From Mucilaginibacter sp. L294 (GTDB taxonomy: Bacteria > Bacteroidota > Bacteroidia > Sphingobacteriales > Sphingobacteriaceae): a stretch of 57,392 nt of DNA. The notes below the pieces were generated by a model that was not told the DNA's origin, ran no database searches, and was given only the letters and a program-made list of their open reading frames with translations. Each line of letters begins with the position of its first letter. The stretch's first letter is position 1. Shown here one piece after another: positions 1 to 8,278 of the stretch. The stretch lies in the NCBI RefSeq assembly GCF_001636615.1, contig NZ_LGEK01000025.1:1-57392 (forward strand), read 5' to 3'. A program made the translations under genes and the position numbers.

Positions 1-3
1 ATG

Positions 4-128
4 ATGTGCAGATTTAAAATGTGCAGATATGCAGATTTTAAATTAAAACATCTTAAAATTGTACGTGTTAAATAAATAATTCATTAAAAATCATTTGCAC
101 ATTTGCATATCCGCACATTTGCATATTT
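4..128. repeat. Long inverted repeat with periodic arms, upstream of accB
   Basis: The left arm (about 4-38) and right arm (about 92-128) are imperfect reverse complements. Each arm is a run of degenerate 10-12 base units of the type TGTGCAGATATGCAGAT. The same unit recurs between accB and accC at 651-722, so accB is flanked by two copies. The AT-rich centre shows no coding sense. The accB promoter should lie in or just after this region, but I see no clear TAnnTTTG element. Confidence 0.7.
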
Positions 129-164
129 ATAAATTACTTTTATCCAAACCAATTATCGCTTATT

Positions 165-641
165 ATGGATATTAAACAGATTCAGGATCTTATACGCTTT
201 GTGTCAAAATCGGGCGTAAACGAAGTATCGATCGAGCAAGAGAATTTTAAGATCACTATAAAAACTAACGAAGCACCAACTTATGTAAACGCTTCGGTAC
301 CAACCCATCAGCCGCTTGCTGCAGCCCCTGCGCCGCAGCCTGTAAGCCTGCCATCAGCAGCACCTGCTGCCGAAGCTGTGGCTGTTGCTGACACATCACA
401 CCTGATCACCGTAAAATCGCCGATGATAGGTACATTCTACCGCTCATCATCGCCCGATAAACCGTTATTTGTAAACGTAGGCGACGAAATAAGCGTAGGC
501 AGTGTATTGTGCATTATCGAAGCCATGAAACTTTTCAACGAGATCGAATCTGAAGTATCAGGCCGTATCGTTAAAATATTGGTAGATAACGCTTCGCCGG
601 TTGAATACGACCAGCCATTATTTTTAGTAGAACCTAAGTAA
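165..641 (+). CDS. accB: Biotin carboxyl carrier protein of acetyl-CoA carboxylase
   Basis: This is the biotin-bearing subunit of cytosolic acetyl-CoA carboxylase, which makes malonyl-CoA for fatty-acid synthesis. The 158-aa length is normal. An N-terminal helical part (1-40) is followed by an Ala/Pro-rich flexible linker (about 46-78) and a biotinyl/lipoyl domain (about 80-157). The biotinylation motif EAMK is present, with the acceptor Lys near residue 122. The ATG at 165 gives the usual N-terminus [10 protein letters not shown]. accC follows after a hairpin-repeat gap of about 90 bases, the standard accB-accC order. AccA/AccD are not in the window. Confidence 0.97.
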   Translation: MDIKQIQDLIRFVSKSGVNEVSIEQENFKITIKTNEAPTYVNASVPTHQPLAAAPAPQPVSLPSAAPAAEAVAVADTSHLITVKSPMIGTFYRSSSPDKPLFVNVGDEISVGSVLCIIEAMKLFNEIESEVSGRIVKILVDNASPVEYDQPLFLVEPK

Positions 642-650
642 ATTCGTTGA

Positions 651-722
651 TGTGCAAATATGCGGATGTGCAGATGAGCTGCGCATTAATCTGCATATTT
701 GCACATCTGCATATCTACACAT
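651..722. repeat. Inverted repeat with periodic arms between accB and accC
   Basis: The left arm 651-675 and right arm about 690-722 pair imperfectly. Both are made of the alternating unit TGTGCAAATATGCGGA/TGTGCAGA also seen at 4-128. It sits inside the probable accBC transcript, so it would form an RNA hairpin just before the accC start. An open reading frame beginning at 699 runs through it, but that extension is not part of AccC. Confidence 0.75.
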
Positions 723-731
723 TCGAAAGTC

Positions 732-2066
732 ATGTTTAAAAAAATATTAATAGCTAACCGAGGTGAAATTGCCCTGCGAATTATTCGCACCTGTAAGGAA
801 ATGGGCATTAAAACCGTAGCTGTATACTCAACCGCCGATCGTGATAGCCTGCATGTGCGTTTTGCAGATGAAGCTGTTTGTATTGGCCCACCTCCAAGCC
901 GCGATTCATATTTAAATATCCCCAACATCATCTCTGCAGCCGAACTTACAAACGCTGACGCGATACACCCGGGATATGGCTTTTTATCTGAGAACGCTAA
1001 GTTCTCGGCCATTTGTGCCGAATACGGTATCAAATTTATTGGTGCCACTGCCGATCAGATCAACCGAATGGGCGATAAGGCTTCGGCTAAAGAAACCATG
1101 AAAAAGGCCGGCGTACCCATTGTACCTGGGTCAGAAGGGTTGTTGACTGATGTTAAACAAGGCATCGGCATCGCCCATAAAATTGGCTACCCGGTTATAT
1201 TAAAAGCAACTGCCGGTGGTGGTGGCCGTGGTATGCGCATTGTTTGGAAAGACGAAGAATTTGAAAATGCCTGGGATAGTGCCCGTGCCGAATCAGGCGC
1301 AGCCTTTGGTAACGATGGCCTATACCTTGAAAAATACGTACAGGACCCGCGCCACATCGAAATACAGGTAGTGGGCGATCAATACGGCAAAGTTTGCCAC
1401 TTATCTGAACGCGATTGCTCTATACAGCGCCGCCACCAGAAACTGGTAGAAGAGGCGCCATCTCCGTTCATGACAGAGAAACTGCGTAAAAAAATGGGCG
1501 AGGCTGCCATTAAAGGCGCTAAAGCTGTAAAATATGAAGGTGCCGGTACAGTAGAATTTTTGGTTGATAAAGACCGCAACTTCTACTTCATGGAAATGAA
1601 CACCCGTATCCAGGTAGAGCACCCGGTTACCGAAGAGGTGATCAACTTCGACCTGATTAAAGAACAAATAAAAGTTGCAGCGGGTATCCCAATATCAGGC
1701 AAAAACTACGAGCCAACCATGCACGCCATTGAGTGCCGTATCAACGCCGAAGACCCTGCCAACAACTTCCGCCCTTCACCGGGTAAAATAACCAACTTCC
1801 ACTCGCCGGGTGGCCATGGTGTACGTGTAGATACGCACGTGTACAGTGGCTATGTTATCCCGCCAAATTACGATTCGATGATAGCCAAGGTTATCTGTAT
1901 GGCCCAAACCCGCGATGAGGCTTTGGCAACCATGGAGCGTGCTTTAAGCGAGTTTGTTATTGAGGGGGTTAAAACCACTATTCCGTTCCATTTAAAGCTG
2001 CTGCAAGACCCTAACTTCCGTGCGGGTAACTTCACCACCAAGTTTATGGAAACGTTCGAATATTAA
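732..2066 (+). CDS. accC: Biotin carboxylase subunit of acetyl-CoA carboxylase
   Basis: This ATP-dependent enzyme carboxylates the biotin carried by AccB. From the ATG at 732 the protein has 444 aa and begins [18 protein letters not shown], the canonical start; an in-frame upstream start at 699 would add only repeat-derived residues. Visible family motifs are the ATP-grasp glycine loop ([14 protein letters not shown], about 160-172), [11 protein letters not shown], and the [14 protein letters not shown] block holding metal and bicarbonate ligands, followed by the C-terminal biotin carboxylase domain. The 444-aa length matches stand-alone AccC. It is probably cotranscribed with accB. Confidence 0.97.
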   Translation: MFKKILIANRGEIALRIIRTCKEMGIKTVAVYSTADRDSLHVRFADEAVCIGPPPSRDSYLNIPNIISAAELTNADAIHPGYGFLSENAKFSAICAEYGIKFIGATADQINRMGDKASAKETMKKAGVPIVPGSEGLLTDVKQGIGIAHKIGYPVILKATAGGGGRGMRIVWKDEEFENAWDSARAESGAAFGNDGLYLEKYVQDPRHIEIQVVGDQYGKVCHLSERDCSIQRRHQKLVEEAPSPFMTEKLRKKMGEAAIKGAKAVKYEGAGTVEFLVDKDRNFYFMEMNTRIQVEHPVTEEVINFDLIKEQIKVAAGIPISGKNYEPTMHAIECRINAEDPANNFRPSPGKITNFHSPGGHGVRVDTHVYSGYVIPPNYDSMIAKVICMAQTRDEALATMERALSEFVIEGVKTTIPFHLKLLQDPNFRAGNFTTKFMETFEY

Positions 2067-2137
2067 TATTTAATAAATCTTCACGGGTTAATACAACGTA
2101 AATAGCATTCCGGCGTTAATAATGCGGAAAACAGGTA

Positions 2138-2995
2138 ATGAGCGAAAACAAATTAATAAAAGCAATAAAAGAGAAAGGCCAGACAATGGAGGCCGAAATG
2201 TCGTTCTTTGATCACCTGGAAGCCTTACGATGGCACCTGGTACGATCGGCAATTGCTATTGTTATTTTTACCGGCGCTGCTTTTTACTTTTACGATTTTA
2301 TATTCGATACCATCATCATGGGCCCAAGTAAGCCAAGCTTCTGGACCTACCGGATGCTTTGTAAACTGGGCGACTACCTGCACCGCGATGGCTTTTGTAT
2401 CAATAAGATCAATATCAGCCTGCTTAATACCGAAATGGCCGGGCAGTTTACCTTGCAGATCAATTCGGCATTGCTTATCGGTATAACCGCTGGTTTCCCT
2501 TACCTGCTTTGGGAGCTATGGCGCTTCATCAGGCCGGCATTGCACGAGAAAGAGCGTAAGGCAGCCTCAGGGTTTGTTATTTACGCTACCTTTTTATTTA
2601 TCATAGGGGTGATGTTTGGCTATTATGTTATCACCCCCGAGTCAATAAACTTTTTGGCCGGCTATACCATTAGCCCTACTATAGAGAATAAGTTTTCTGT
2701 CGATTCTTACCTGTCATCAGTAGCCACTTTAACATTGGCAACAGGGATAGTATTTGAATTGCCAATACTGGTATATGTACTATCGTCATTAGGCATCCTT
2801 ACCGTTAAGTTTATGCGCGAAACCAGGCGTTACGCCGTGGTTGTGATACTGATCATAGCGGCTGTTGTTACCCCAACGCCTGATATGATGACCATGACCA
2901 TTGTAAGTATCCCATTATTTATCTTGTATGAGGTAGGTATATTGGTTGCCGCCGTGGTTGAAAAACGCAAAAAAGCAAGGGAAGCAGCACTGTAA
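2138..2995 (+). CDS. tatC: Sec-independent protein translocase TatC
   Basis: TatC is the inner-membrane receptor of the twin-arginine system that exports folded proteins. The 285-aa protein has an N-terminal cytoplasmic segment with the signature FFDHLEALRWHL (about 23-34), six predicted membrane segments and the FIRPAL motif after TM2. The first periplasmic loop is long (about 55-105, with two Cys), which I associate with Bacteroidota TatC. No tatA/tatB gene is adjacent, so the partner must be elsewhere. It follows accC by 71 bases and may share its transcript. A strong hairpin lies immediately after the stop. Confidence 0.93.
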   Translation: MSENKLIKAIKEKGQTMEAEMSFFDHLEALRWHLVRSAIAIVIFTGAAFYFYDFIFDTIIMGPSKPSFWTYRMLCKLGDYLHRDGFCINKINISLLNTEMAGQFTLQINSALLIGITAGFPYLLWELWRFIRPALHEKERKAASGFVIYATFLFIIGVMFGYYVITPESINFLAGYTISPTIENKFSVDSYLSSVATLTLATGIVFELPILVYVLSSLGILTVKFMRETRRYAVVVILIIAAVVTPTPDMMTMTIVSIPLFILYEVGILVAAVVEKRKKAREAAL

Positions 2996-3006
2996 TTTAT
3001 TAGATA

Positions 3007-3065
3007 ATATAGAATAATGAAGGTTGCATTTCGTACTCCGAAATTCAACCTTCATTATTCTATAT
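3007..3065. repeat. Near-perfect 27-bp hairpin between tatC and rpiB
   Basis: Left arm 3007-3033 and right arm 3039-3065 match at 26 of 27 positions, with a 5-base loop. The stem carries the half-unit AATAATGAAGGTTG. There is no long T-run after it, so it is not a textbook intrinsic terminator although it could still end tatC transcription. Its size and intergenic position resemble the other hairpin repeats of this window. Confidence 0.8.
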
Positions 3066-3160
3066 TCGATATTTCCTTTTTTAATTCTCCTTTGCAATCC
3101 TGCCAAATTCTAACAAAATCTTTACCTTCGGCAACACAATAATCTTATAAATTTGAGTTG

Positions 3161-3598
3161 ATGAAAAAAGGGTTAAAGATAGCCATTGGTGCAGACCACG
3201 CCGGGTTTGATTATAAGCAGGCCATTTTAGGCATGTTTGGCGACGATATTATATTTACAGACCACGGCACCTACTCTTCAGAATCTGCCGATTACCCCGA
3301 TTTTGCACACCTGGTAGCCAGCGCCGTTGAAAAAGGTGAGGCCGATTTTGGTTTCCTGCTTTGCGGCAGCGCCAACGGTGTAGCCATGACGGCCAATAAG
3401 CACCAGGGCATCCGCGCGGCGCTATGCTGGAAACCCGATGTCACCATCCCCGCCCGCACACATAACAATGCTAATGTGCTTTGTATCCCGGCGCGCCACG
3501 TATCTATTGAGGATACCAAAAAAATAATAGAGATATTCCTGACCGAAGAATTTGAAGGCGGACGCCATGCAAACCGCGTTAATAAAATTGGCTGCTAA
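3161..3598 (+). CDS. rpiB: Ribose-5-phosphate isomerase B
   Basis: It interconverts ribose-5-phosphate and ribulose-5-phosphate in the pentose phosphate pathway. Starting at the ATG at 3161 (a TTG three bases upstream is less likely) the protein has 145 aa, the family length, and opens KIAIGADHAGFDYK, the RpiB/LacAB signature. The active-site loop LLCGSANGVAMTANK carries the catalytic Cys, and RTHNNANVLCIPAR supplies the phosphate-binding His/Arg residues. A sequence-unrelated isomerase, RpiA, is encoded at 46848-47546, so the function is duplicated. A weak -7-like TACCTTCG lies at 3123-3130. Confidence 0.95.
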   Translation: MKKGLKIAIGADHAGFDYKQAILGMFGDDIIFTDHGTYSSESADYPDFAHLVASAVEKGEADFGFLLCGSANGVAMTANKHQGIRAALCWKPDVTIPARTHNNANVLCIPARHVSIEDTKKIIEIFLTEEFEGGRHANRVNKIGC

Positions 3599-3628
3599 CC
3601 AACATACTATTACAACACATTAAATTAA

Positions 3629-5209
3629 ATGAAGAAATTATCATTATGGCTCACCGGGATTGCCTTCTCAGCAACGGCCTGTGCCCAGCAAAACCCAACC
3701 GCGCTTAAGTACGGCAATGTTATAAACACCACCGATGCTAAAAAGCACTTAAGCATACTTGCATCAGACGAATTTGAAGGCCGCGAAACCGGTAAAGCCG
3801 GTGCCGAAAAGGCTGCCAACTACATTGCAGCCGAGTTTAAAAAATTAGGCTTACAGGCACCTGTAAATGGGTCTTACTTTTTAGATGTGCCATTAACCGA
3901 AAGCGCTGTAAACGTTAGCGCCTTAACCATTAACGGGCAGGCTTTTACTAACTGGAAAGATTTTATATTCCAGGGTTCGGCTGATACAAAAATAACTGCA
4001 GCCGATATTGTATTTATTGGTTACGGAACAGCCGACGAAATAGCAGATGCCGACCTTACCGGCAAAGTAGTGGTTTGGATAAATGAGGATAAGCCCGAAG
4101 ATGGCAAAACCACTAATACCAGCTACCGCATGTCTGCCACCCGCCAGGCTATCATAAAAACCATACAAGCTAAAAAACCGGCTTTAATATTAGCCGTAAA
4201 CGGAGGTTTAACTACTGTGCTTGCGCGTTTTAATGGTGTAAACCCGGGTGGTTCTTCCCGTTTATCGCTTAAAAAGGCCGAAACGGAAGCCCCTAATACA
4301 GCAGCCCCTCTGTTTTTGGTAACAGGTGCTGTAGCTGATGCAGCTGTTAAAGCCACCGGCAAAACCTTTGCCGACCTGAAAGCCGCGGCAAAAACTGCCA
4401 AACAAACGCAGGTTGTTAAAACTACTGCCGATGTTGCTATCTCATCTGCTAACAAAGATGTAAAAGCGGTAGACGTATTAGGCTTTATGCCGGGTTCTGA
4501 CCCTAAGCTTAAAAATGAAGTGTTGGTATTCTCTGCACATTATGACCACATTGGTTTGGTTACCAAACCGGGAGCTACAGATAAAGTAAACAACGGTGCT
4601 GATGATGATGGATCTGGTACTACCGGTATCCTGGAGATTGCCCGCGCATTCTCACAAGCTAAAAAAGATGGTAAAGGCCCACGCCGCAGTGTATTGTTCT
4701 TAGGTAACGTAGGCGAAGAAAAAGGCCTGTTAGGTTCAGAATGGTATACAGATCATCCGGTTTATCCGTTGGCTAACACCATTGCCGATCTGAACATTGA
4801 TATGATTGGCCGTGTTGGCGAAGAGTACATTGGCAAGCCCGATTCTGCAAACTATGTGTACTCTATAGGTTCTAATATGCTAAGCTCTGATCTGCACAAA
4901 ATTGGCGAAGATGCAAACAACACCTATACCAAATTGAAGCTGGATTACAAGTACGATGATCCTAACGACCCTAACCGTTTCTACTACCGTTCAGATCATT
5001 ATAACTTTGCCCGTTACAACGTGCCAATTATATTTTACTTTAACGGTGTACATGCAGATTACCACGCCCCCGGCGATGAGGTGAGCAAAATTAACTTCCC
5101 ATTATTGGTTAAACGAGCCCAATTGGCATTCTTTACCGGTTGGGAACTGGCTAACCGAGATGCACGCCCTGTTGTTGACAAGGCCGACGCAGCCAAAGGC
5201 ACAAGATAA
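3629..5209 (+). CDS. Exported M28-family zinc aminopeptidase
   Basis: This is a predicted zinc exopeptidase acting outside the cytoplasm. The N-terminus MKKLSLWLTGIAFSATACAQ is a signal peptide; the Cys could be a lipobox residue or lie next to a signal peptidase I site, and I cannot decide. A PA-like insert (about 90-260) precedes the catalytic core. The M28 metal ligands are visible in order: FSAHYDHIG (His), NGADDDGSG (Asp), GEEKGLLGS (catalytic and ligand Glu), LNIDMIGR (Asp) and VHADYHAPGDE (His). Length is 526 aa, normal for the Bacteroidota group. A perfect terminator follows the stop. The substrate cannot be told from sequence. Confidence 0.88.
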   Translation: MKKLSLWLTGIAFSATACAQQNPTALKYGNVINTTDAKKHLSILASDEFEGRETGKAGAEKAANYIAAEFKKLGLQAPVNGSYFLDVPLTESAVNVSALTINGQAFTNWKDFIFQGSADTKITAADIVFIGYGTADEIADADLTGKVVVWINEDKPEDGKTTNTSYRMSATRQAIIKTIQAKKPALILAVNGGLTTVLARFNGVNPGGSSRLSLKKAETEAPNTAAPLFLVTGAVADAAVKATGKTFADLKAAAKTAKQTQVVKTTADVAISSANKDVKAVDVLGFMPGSDPKLKNEVLVFSAHYDHIGLVTKPGATDKVNNGADDDGSGTTGILEIARAFSQAKKDGKGPRRSVLFLGNVGEEKGLLGSEWYTDHPVYPLANTIADLNIDMIGRVGEEYIGKPDSANYVYSIGSNMLSSDLHKIGEDANNTYTKLKLDYKYDDPNDPNRFYYRSDHYNFARYNVPIIFYFNGVHADYHAPGDEVSKINFPLLVKRAQLAFFTGWELANRDARPVVDKADAAKGTR

Positions 5210-5225
5210 TTTTATCTATATATCG

Positions 5226-5259
5226 ACACCAAAAGCGGCCTAATGGCCGCTTTTGGTGT
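5226..5259 (+). terminator. Intrinsic terminator after the M28 peptidase gene
   Basis: ACACCAAAAGCGGCC and its exact complement flank a 4-base loop (TAAT), 17 bases after the stop codon. The GC-rich inner stem and AT-rich outer stem fit an intrinsic terminator isolating the peptidase from lutB. Confidence 0.8.
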
Positions 5260-5343
5260 TTATGCCGCATAGTTTTTAATTTTAATACCCGTATTTTTAA
5301 CAGATTGCAAAAACTTTTATCAGGTTTAACTACTTTCGCATAC

Positions 5344-6726
5344 ATGGGAAATACCGCTGAAGAATTTTTGGTAGCCTCAGAGCAAAAGGCGTTTGAGATG
5401 GATCATCGCAACATCATCAACAAAAGCATCGGCAAGTACGATACCGCTTTTGACAAGGGTATCTCGCGGATGATCAACGTTGAAAACACCAAAAAGAAAG
5501 GCCACACCATTAAATGGAAGGTGATGGAAAACCTGGACAAGTTTTTGCCCGAGTTTGAATCGAATTTCCAAAAGCGCGGCGGTAAGGTTATCTGGGCAAA
5601 TGATGCCGAAGAAGCCAACCGCGAGATCCTGAACATCATCCAAAAAGCCGGGGCCAAAACAGTCATCAAATCAAAATCGATGGCTACCGAAGAGATTCAT
5701 TTAAACGCTTTCCTGGAAAAACATGGCGTTGAATCGTTAGAGAGCGACCTGGGCGAATACATTGTTCAGCTACTGGGGCAGGAGCCTTACCACATGGTAA
5801 CGCCGGCCATGCACCTGTCTATACAAGATATTGCCAAATTGTTTAACGAAAAATTTGGCAGTCCGCTGGATAGCACGGCCGAGCAGCTTACGCAAAAAGC
5901 CCGCGAATTACTGCGCGAAAAATACCTGCAGGCTGATGTTGGCATCACCGGTGCTAACTTTTTAATAGCCGATACCGGCAGTATTGCCATCACCGAGAAC
6001 GAGGGTAACGCACGTTTATCAACCAGTTTCCCAAAAATACACATCGCCGTGGTGGGTATCGAAAAAATGGTGCCATCCATAACCGATCTGGATACCTTTT
6101 GGCCCATGCTGGCTACACATGGTACCGGCCAAAATTTAACGGTTTACAACACCATATTAAGCGGCCCCCGCCAAGCCAATGAAACCGACGGCCCCGAAGA
6201 AATGTACGTGGTGTTGCTTGACAATGGCCGCACCAACTTGCTGGCACAAAAAGAGCAGCGCCAGGGCCTGTACTGTATCCGTTGCGGGGCTTGCCTTAAC
6301 GTTTGCCCGGTGTTTCAAAACGTTGGCGGCCATACCTATGATACTACCTACGGCGGGCCTATAGGTTCTGTGATTGCCCCACACATGCGCGGCATGGAAG
6401 AGTTTAAACACCTCAGCTATGCATCAAGCCTTTGCGGTAAATGCACCGAGGTTTGCCCCGTGAAAATAGAGATCCACCAAATGCTGCTGCTTAATCGCCG
6501 CGATGCGGTTAACGAAGGCCTTGTTACCACTAAAGAAAAATGGGGCTGGGCCGGCTGGAAAAAGGGGATGCTTAAACGCAGCCTTACCGACTTTTTCAGC
6601 GGTAAAACCAAGAACTTTTTGATGAAAACCTTCTTCAAAAAATCATGGGGACATTATAAAGAGATGCCGCAAGTATCACCAAAATCATTCAGCCAGATGT
6701 GGAAAGATGGCCACCGACCCGAATAA
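5344..6726 (+). CDS. lutB: LutB-type iron-sulfur protein (lactate utilization)
   Basis: In the LutABC complex this cytosolic protein helps oxidize L-lactate to pyruvate. The 460-aa product has an LUD domain (about 60-290), then two 4Fe-4S motifs, CIRCGACLNVCPVF (about 315-328) and CGKCTEVCPVKI (about 361-372), and a C-terminal basic segment as in LutB. The chosen ATG gives MGNTAEEFL; an in-frame TTG at 5305 is less likely. A TACTTTCG element at 5331-5338 resembles the -7 box and ends six bases before the ATG, so the mRNA may be nearly leaderless. lutA and lutC are not adjacent, which is unusual. Confidence 0.88.
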   Translation: MGNTAEEFLVASEQKAFEMDHRNIINKSIGKYDTAFDKGISRMINVENTKKKGHTIKWKVMENLDKFLPEFESNFQKRGGKVIWANDAEEANREILNIIQKAGAKTVIKSKSMATEEIHLNAFLEKHGVESLESDLGEYIVQLLGQEPYHMVTPAMHLSIQDIAKLFNEKFGSPLDSTAEQLTQKARELLREKYLQADVGITGANFLIADTGSIAITENEGNARLSTSFPKIHIAVVGIEKMVPSITDLDTFWPMLATHGTGQNLTVYNTILSGPRQANETDGPEEMYVVLLDNGRTNLLAQKEQRQGLYCIRCGACLNVCPVFQNVGGHTYDTTYGGPIGSVIAPHMRGMEEFKHLSYASSLCGKCTEVCPVKIEIHQMLLLNRRDAVNEGLVTTKEKWGWAGWKKGMLKRSLTDFFSGKTKNFLMKTFFKKSWGHYKEMPQVSPKSFSQMWKDGHRPE

Positions 6727-6732
6727 CCAACT

Positions 6733-7281
6733 ATGCGTAAAGTAATTTTAAATCTGGCAGTAAGCCTTGATGGCTTTATTGAAGGCCCTAACGGCGAATA
6801 CGATTGGTGCCTTGCCGACCAGGACTATGGTATGGATGCCTTTTTTGCGCGTACAGATACCATTTTCATCGGCCGTAAAAGCTTTGAGCTGGTCCGTAAT
6901 GATGCTGGGATGTTTCCCGTTAAACACATCTATGTGTTTTCGGATACATTGGTACCTGAGCCCGGCGAAAATATAAACGTTATCTCATCTGCTAATTTTG
7001 AAAGCACGGTTGCAGCAATAATGGAAGCCGAAGGTGGCGATATCTGGTTATTCGGCGGAGCCGAACTGGTAACCACTTTTGTAAATAAACGCCTGGTAAG
7101 CGAGTTGCTGTTAGCCATCCACCCTTTACTTTTGGGAGAAGGCAAGCCCTTGTTTCAGCATATTAAAGACAGGGTAACACTTACGCTTATCGACCAAAAA
7201 GCATACAATACCGGCTTGCTACAGGTCAGGTATGAGCTAAACCCCTGGTTCGATCCGGAAAAAATTCCGTTTTTAGGATAG
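6733..7281 (+). CDS. RibD-C/dihydrofolate-reductase-like protein
   Basis: The 182-aa protein belongs to the RibD C-terminal domain family, a DHFR fold that binds NADPH. It has the N-terminal LNLAVSLDGFIEGPNG, the central FIGRKSFELV, the Gly-rich DIWLFGGAELV and the late HPLLLGEGKPLF motif. Family members are routinely named dihydrofolate reductase, but most lack proof of that activity, so the substrate is unknown. It begins 6 bases after lutB and is probably cotranscribed. A related but divergent protein is encoded at 26959-27522. Confidence 0.8.
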   Translation: MRKVILNLAVSLDGFIEGPNGEYDWCLADQDYGMDAFFARTDTIFIGRKSFELVRNDAGMFPVKHIYVFSDTLVPEPGENINVISSANFESTVAAIMEAEGGDIWLFGGAELVTTFVNKRLVSELLLAIHPLLLGEGKPLFQHIKDRVTLTLIDQKAYNTGLLQVRYELNPWFDPEKIPFLG

Positions 7282-7310
7282 TGCGCCTATAATTCTCTCT
7301 CCCTTTCGCC

Positions 7311-7334
7311 GTTGTTGGTGTTGTCACCAACAAC
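7311..7334. terminator. Hairpin between convergent genes
   Basis: GTTGTTGGTG and its exact complement flank a 4-base loop, 29 bases after the RibD-C stop and 38 bases from the end of the convergent DUF4198 gene. There is no strong T-run, so this is a moderate candidate for a bidirectional terminator. Confidence 0.5.
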
Positions 7335-7371
7335 ATTTAGGCAGATATCAAATAGGATGAATGGCGCTCAA

Positions 7372-8220
7372 TTAGTGCTTATCGCCAAAACCAAACTCTT
7401 TGTAAGTATTGGGCTCGTCATCATGGTTGGTGAATGAGAAGGTATATGATGCCACCCACGATTGGTAATCGGCGTCTTTGCTCTTAGATTCTTCGAACTT
7501 GGTGGCCCTTATCAGGTATATACCTTCGCGGCTCATATTAAAGTAAACCTGGCCAGAGGCATCGCTGCTTAATTTTTGCGGGTATACATTGCCCGATTGG
7601 GTTTTAATATACAACACCACAGGGCCGGCGTATGGCTTGCCTTTAAAAAGCACGGTAGCGGTAAGGTCATCCCCATAGTTTAATTTGTATGGGTTCTTTT
7701 TCAGGGTGATCTCAAATTCATCGCCTAATACCTTGCTGTATTCGCTGCCGCTTTCATTATCAACCCGTATCAGGGTTTTTAAATAGCGGTTGTATTTCTC
7801 GGTAAAGTTAAGCGCGTTACTGTTCTTCAGTTTATCGGCAATCTCGTCATAACCCTGCTCGGTTAAATAAGGTAAAAAATCCTCGCGGGCAATATCATTC
7901 AGCTCATTAGTATTCATTTGCACTAACGCAAGGCCGCTGTTATCCATGGCATAACTCAACAATGGCGATGCATCATTTTTTACAACGGTGGTTAGGTCGA
8001 TTTTTTTCTTGCCCTCGTATATTACAAACTTGGTGGTTTGCTTGGCTTCGTAAGGGACCTCGCGTTCCTTAATGAGGTTTTCGCCCGATAAAAGGTGCAG
8101 GTTAAACTTATCTCCCTTATGCAGGAAGAAGTTTTCAGGCATCAAAAATTGGTCGGGAATAAAAGATACCAAACCAATAAATGCAAACATTATAAGGAAT
8201 CTGACGTACAAGTGCTTCAT
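7372..8220 (-). CDS. DUF4198-like exported protein
   Basis: This 282-aa protein begins with a signal peptide or membrane anchor (MKHLYVRFLIMFAFIGLVSF). It then shows two beta-rich parts: HKGDKFNLHLLSGENL near residue 35 and, at about 180-260, an Ig/carboxypeptidase-regulatory-like region (GDDLTATVLFKGKPYAG, TDASGQ-like SSDASGQVYFNMSREGIY). This arrangement matches the DUF4198 family, members of which are often associated with metal uptake; that role is family knowledge, not shown here. It is divergent from the E1 gene and has a TATGTTTG -7 element at 8240-8247. Confidence 0.65.
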   Translation of the reverse strand: MKHLYVRFLIMFAFIGLVSFIPDQFLMPENFFLHKGDKFNLHLLSGENLIKEREVPYEAKQTTKFVIYEGKKKIDLTTVVKNDASPLLSYAMDNSGLALVQMNTNELNDIAREDFLPYLTEQGYDEIADKLKNSNALNFTEKYNRYLKTLIRVDNESGSEYSKVLGDEFEITLKKNPYKLNYGDDLTATVLFKGKPYAGPVVLYIKTQSGNVYPQKLSSDASGQVYFNMSREGIYLIRATKFEESKSKDADYQSWVASYTFSFTNHDDEPNTYKEFGFGDKH

Positions 8221-8239
8221 AGTGAAAAGATGTGTTGCT

Positions 8240-8247
8240 CAAACATA
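8240..8247 (-). promoter_or_regulatory. Bacteroidota -7 element for the DUF4198 gene
   Basis: The minus strand reads TATGTTTG, an exact match to TAnnTTTG, 20 bases upstream of the start codon at 8220. No clear TTG was found at the usual upstream spacing. Confidence 0.45.
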
Positions 8248-8278
8248 CAAAGTTTTAAAAACTTCTTAGCTTTACCCG

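Noticed and set aside
4..722. CRISPR-like array from the short repeated units around accB
   Set aside because: Units are contiguous, degenerate and arranged as inverted arms; there are no unique spacers and no cas genes.
699..731. N-terminal extension of AccC from an upstream in-frame start
   Set aside because: It translates only the hairpin repeat, and the canonical AccC N-terminus begins at the ATG at 732.
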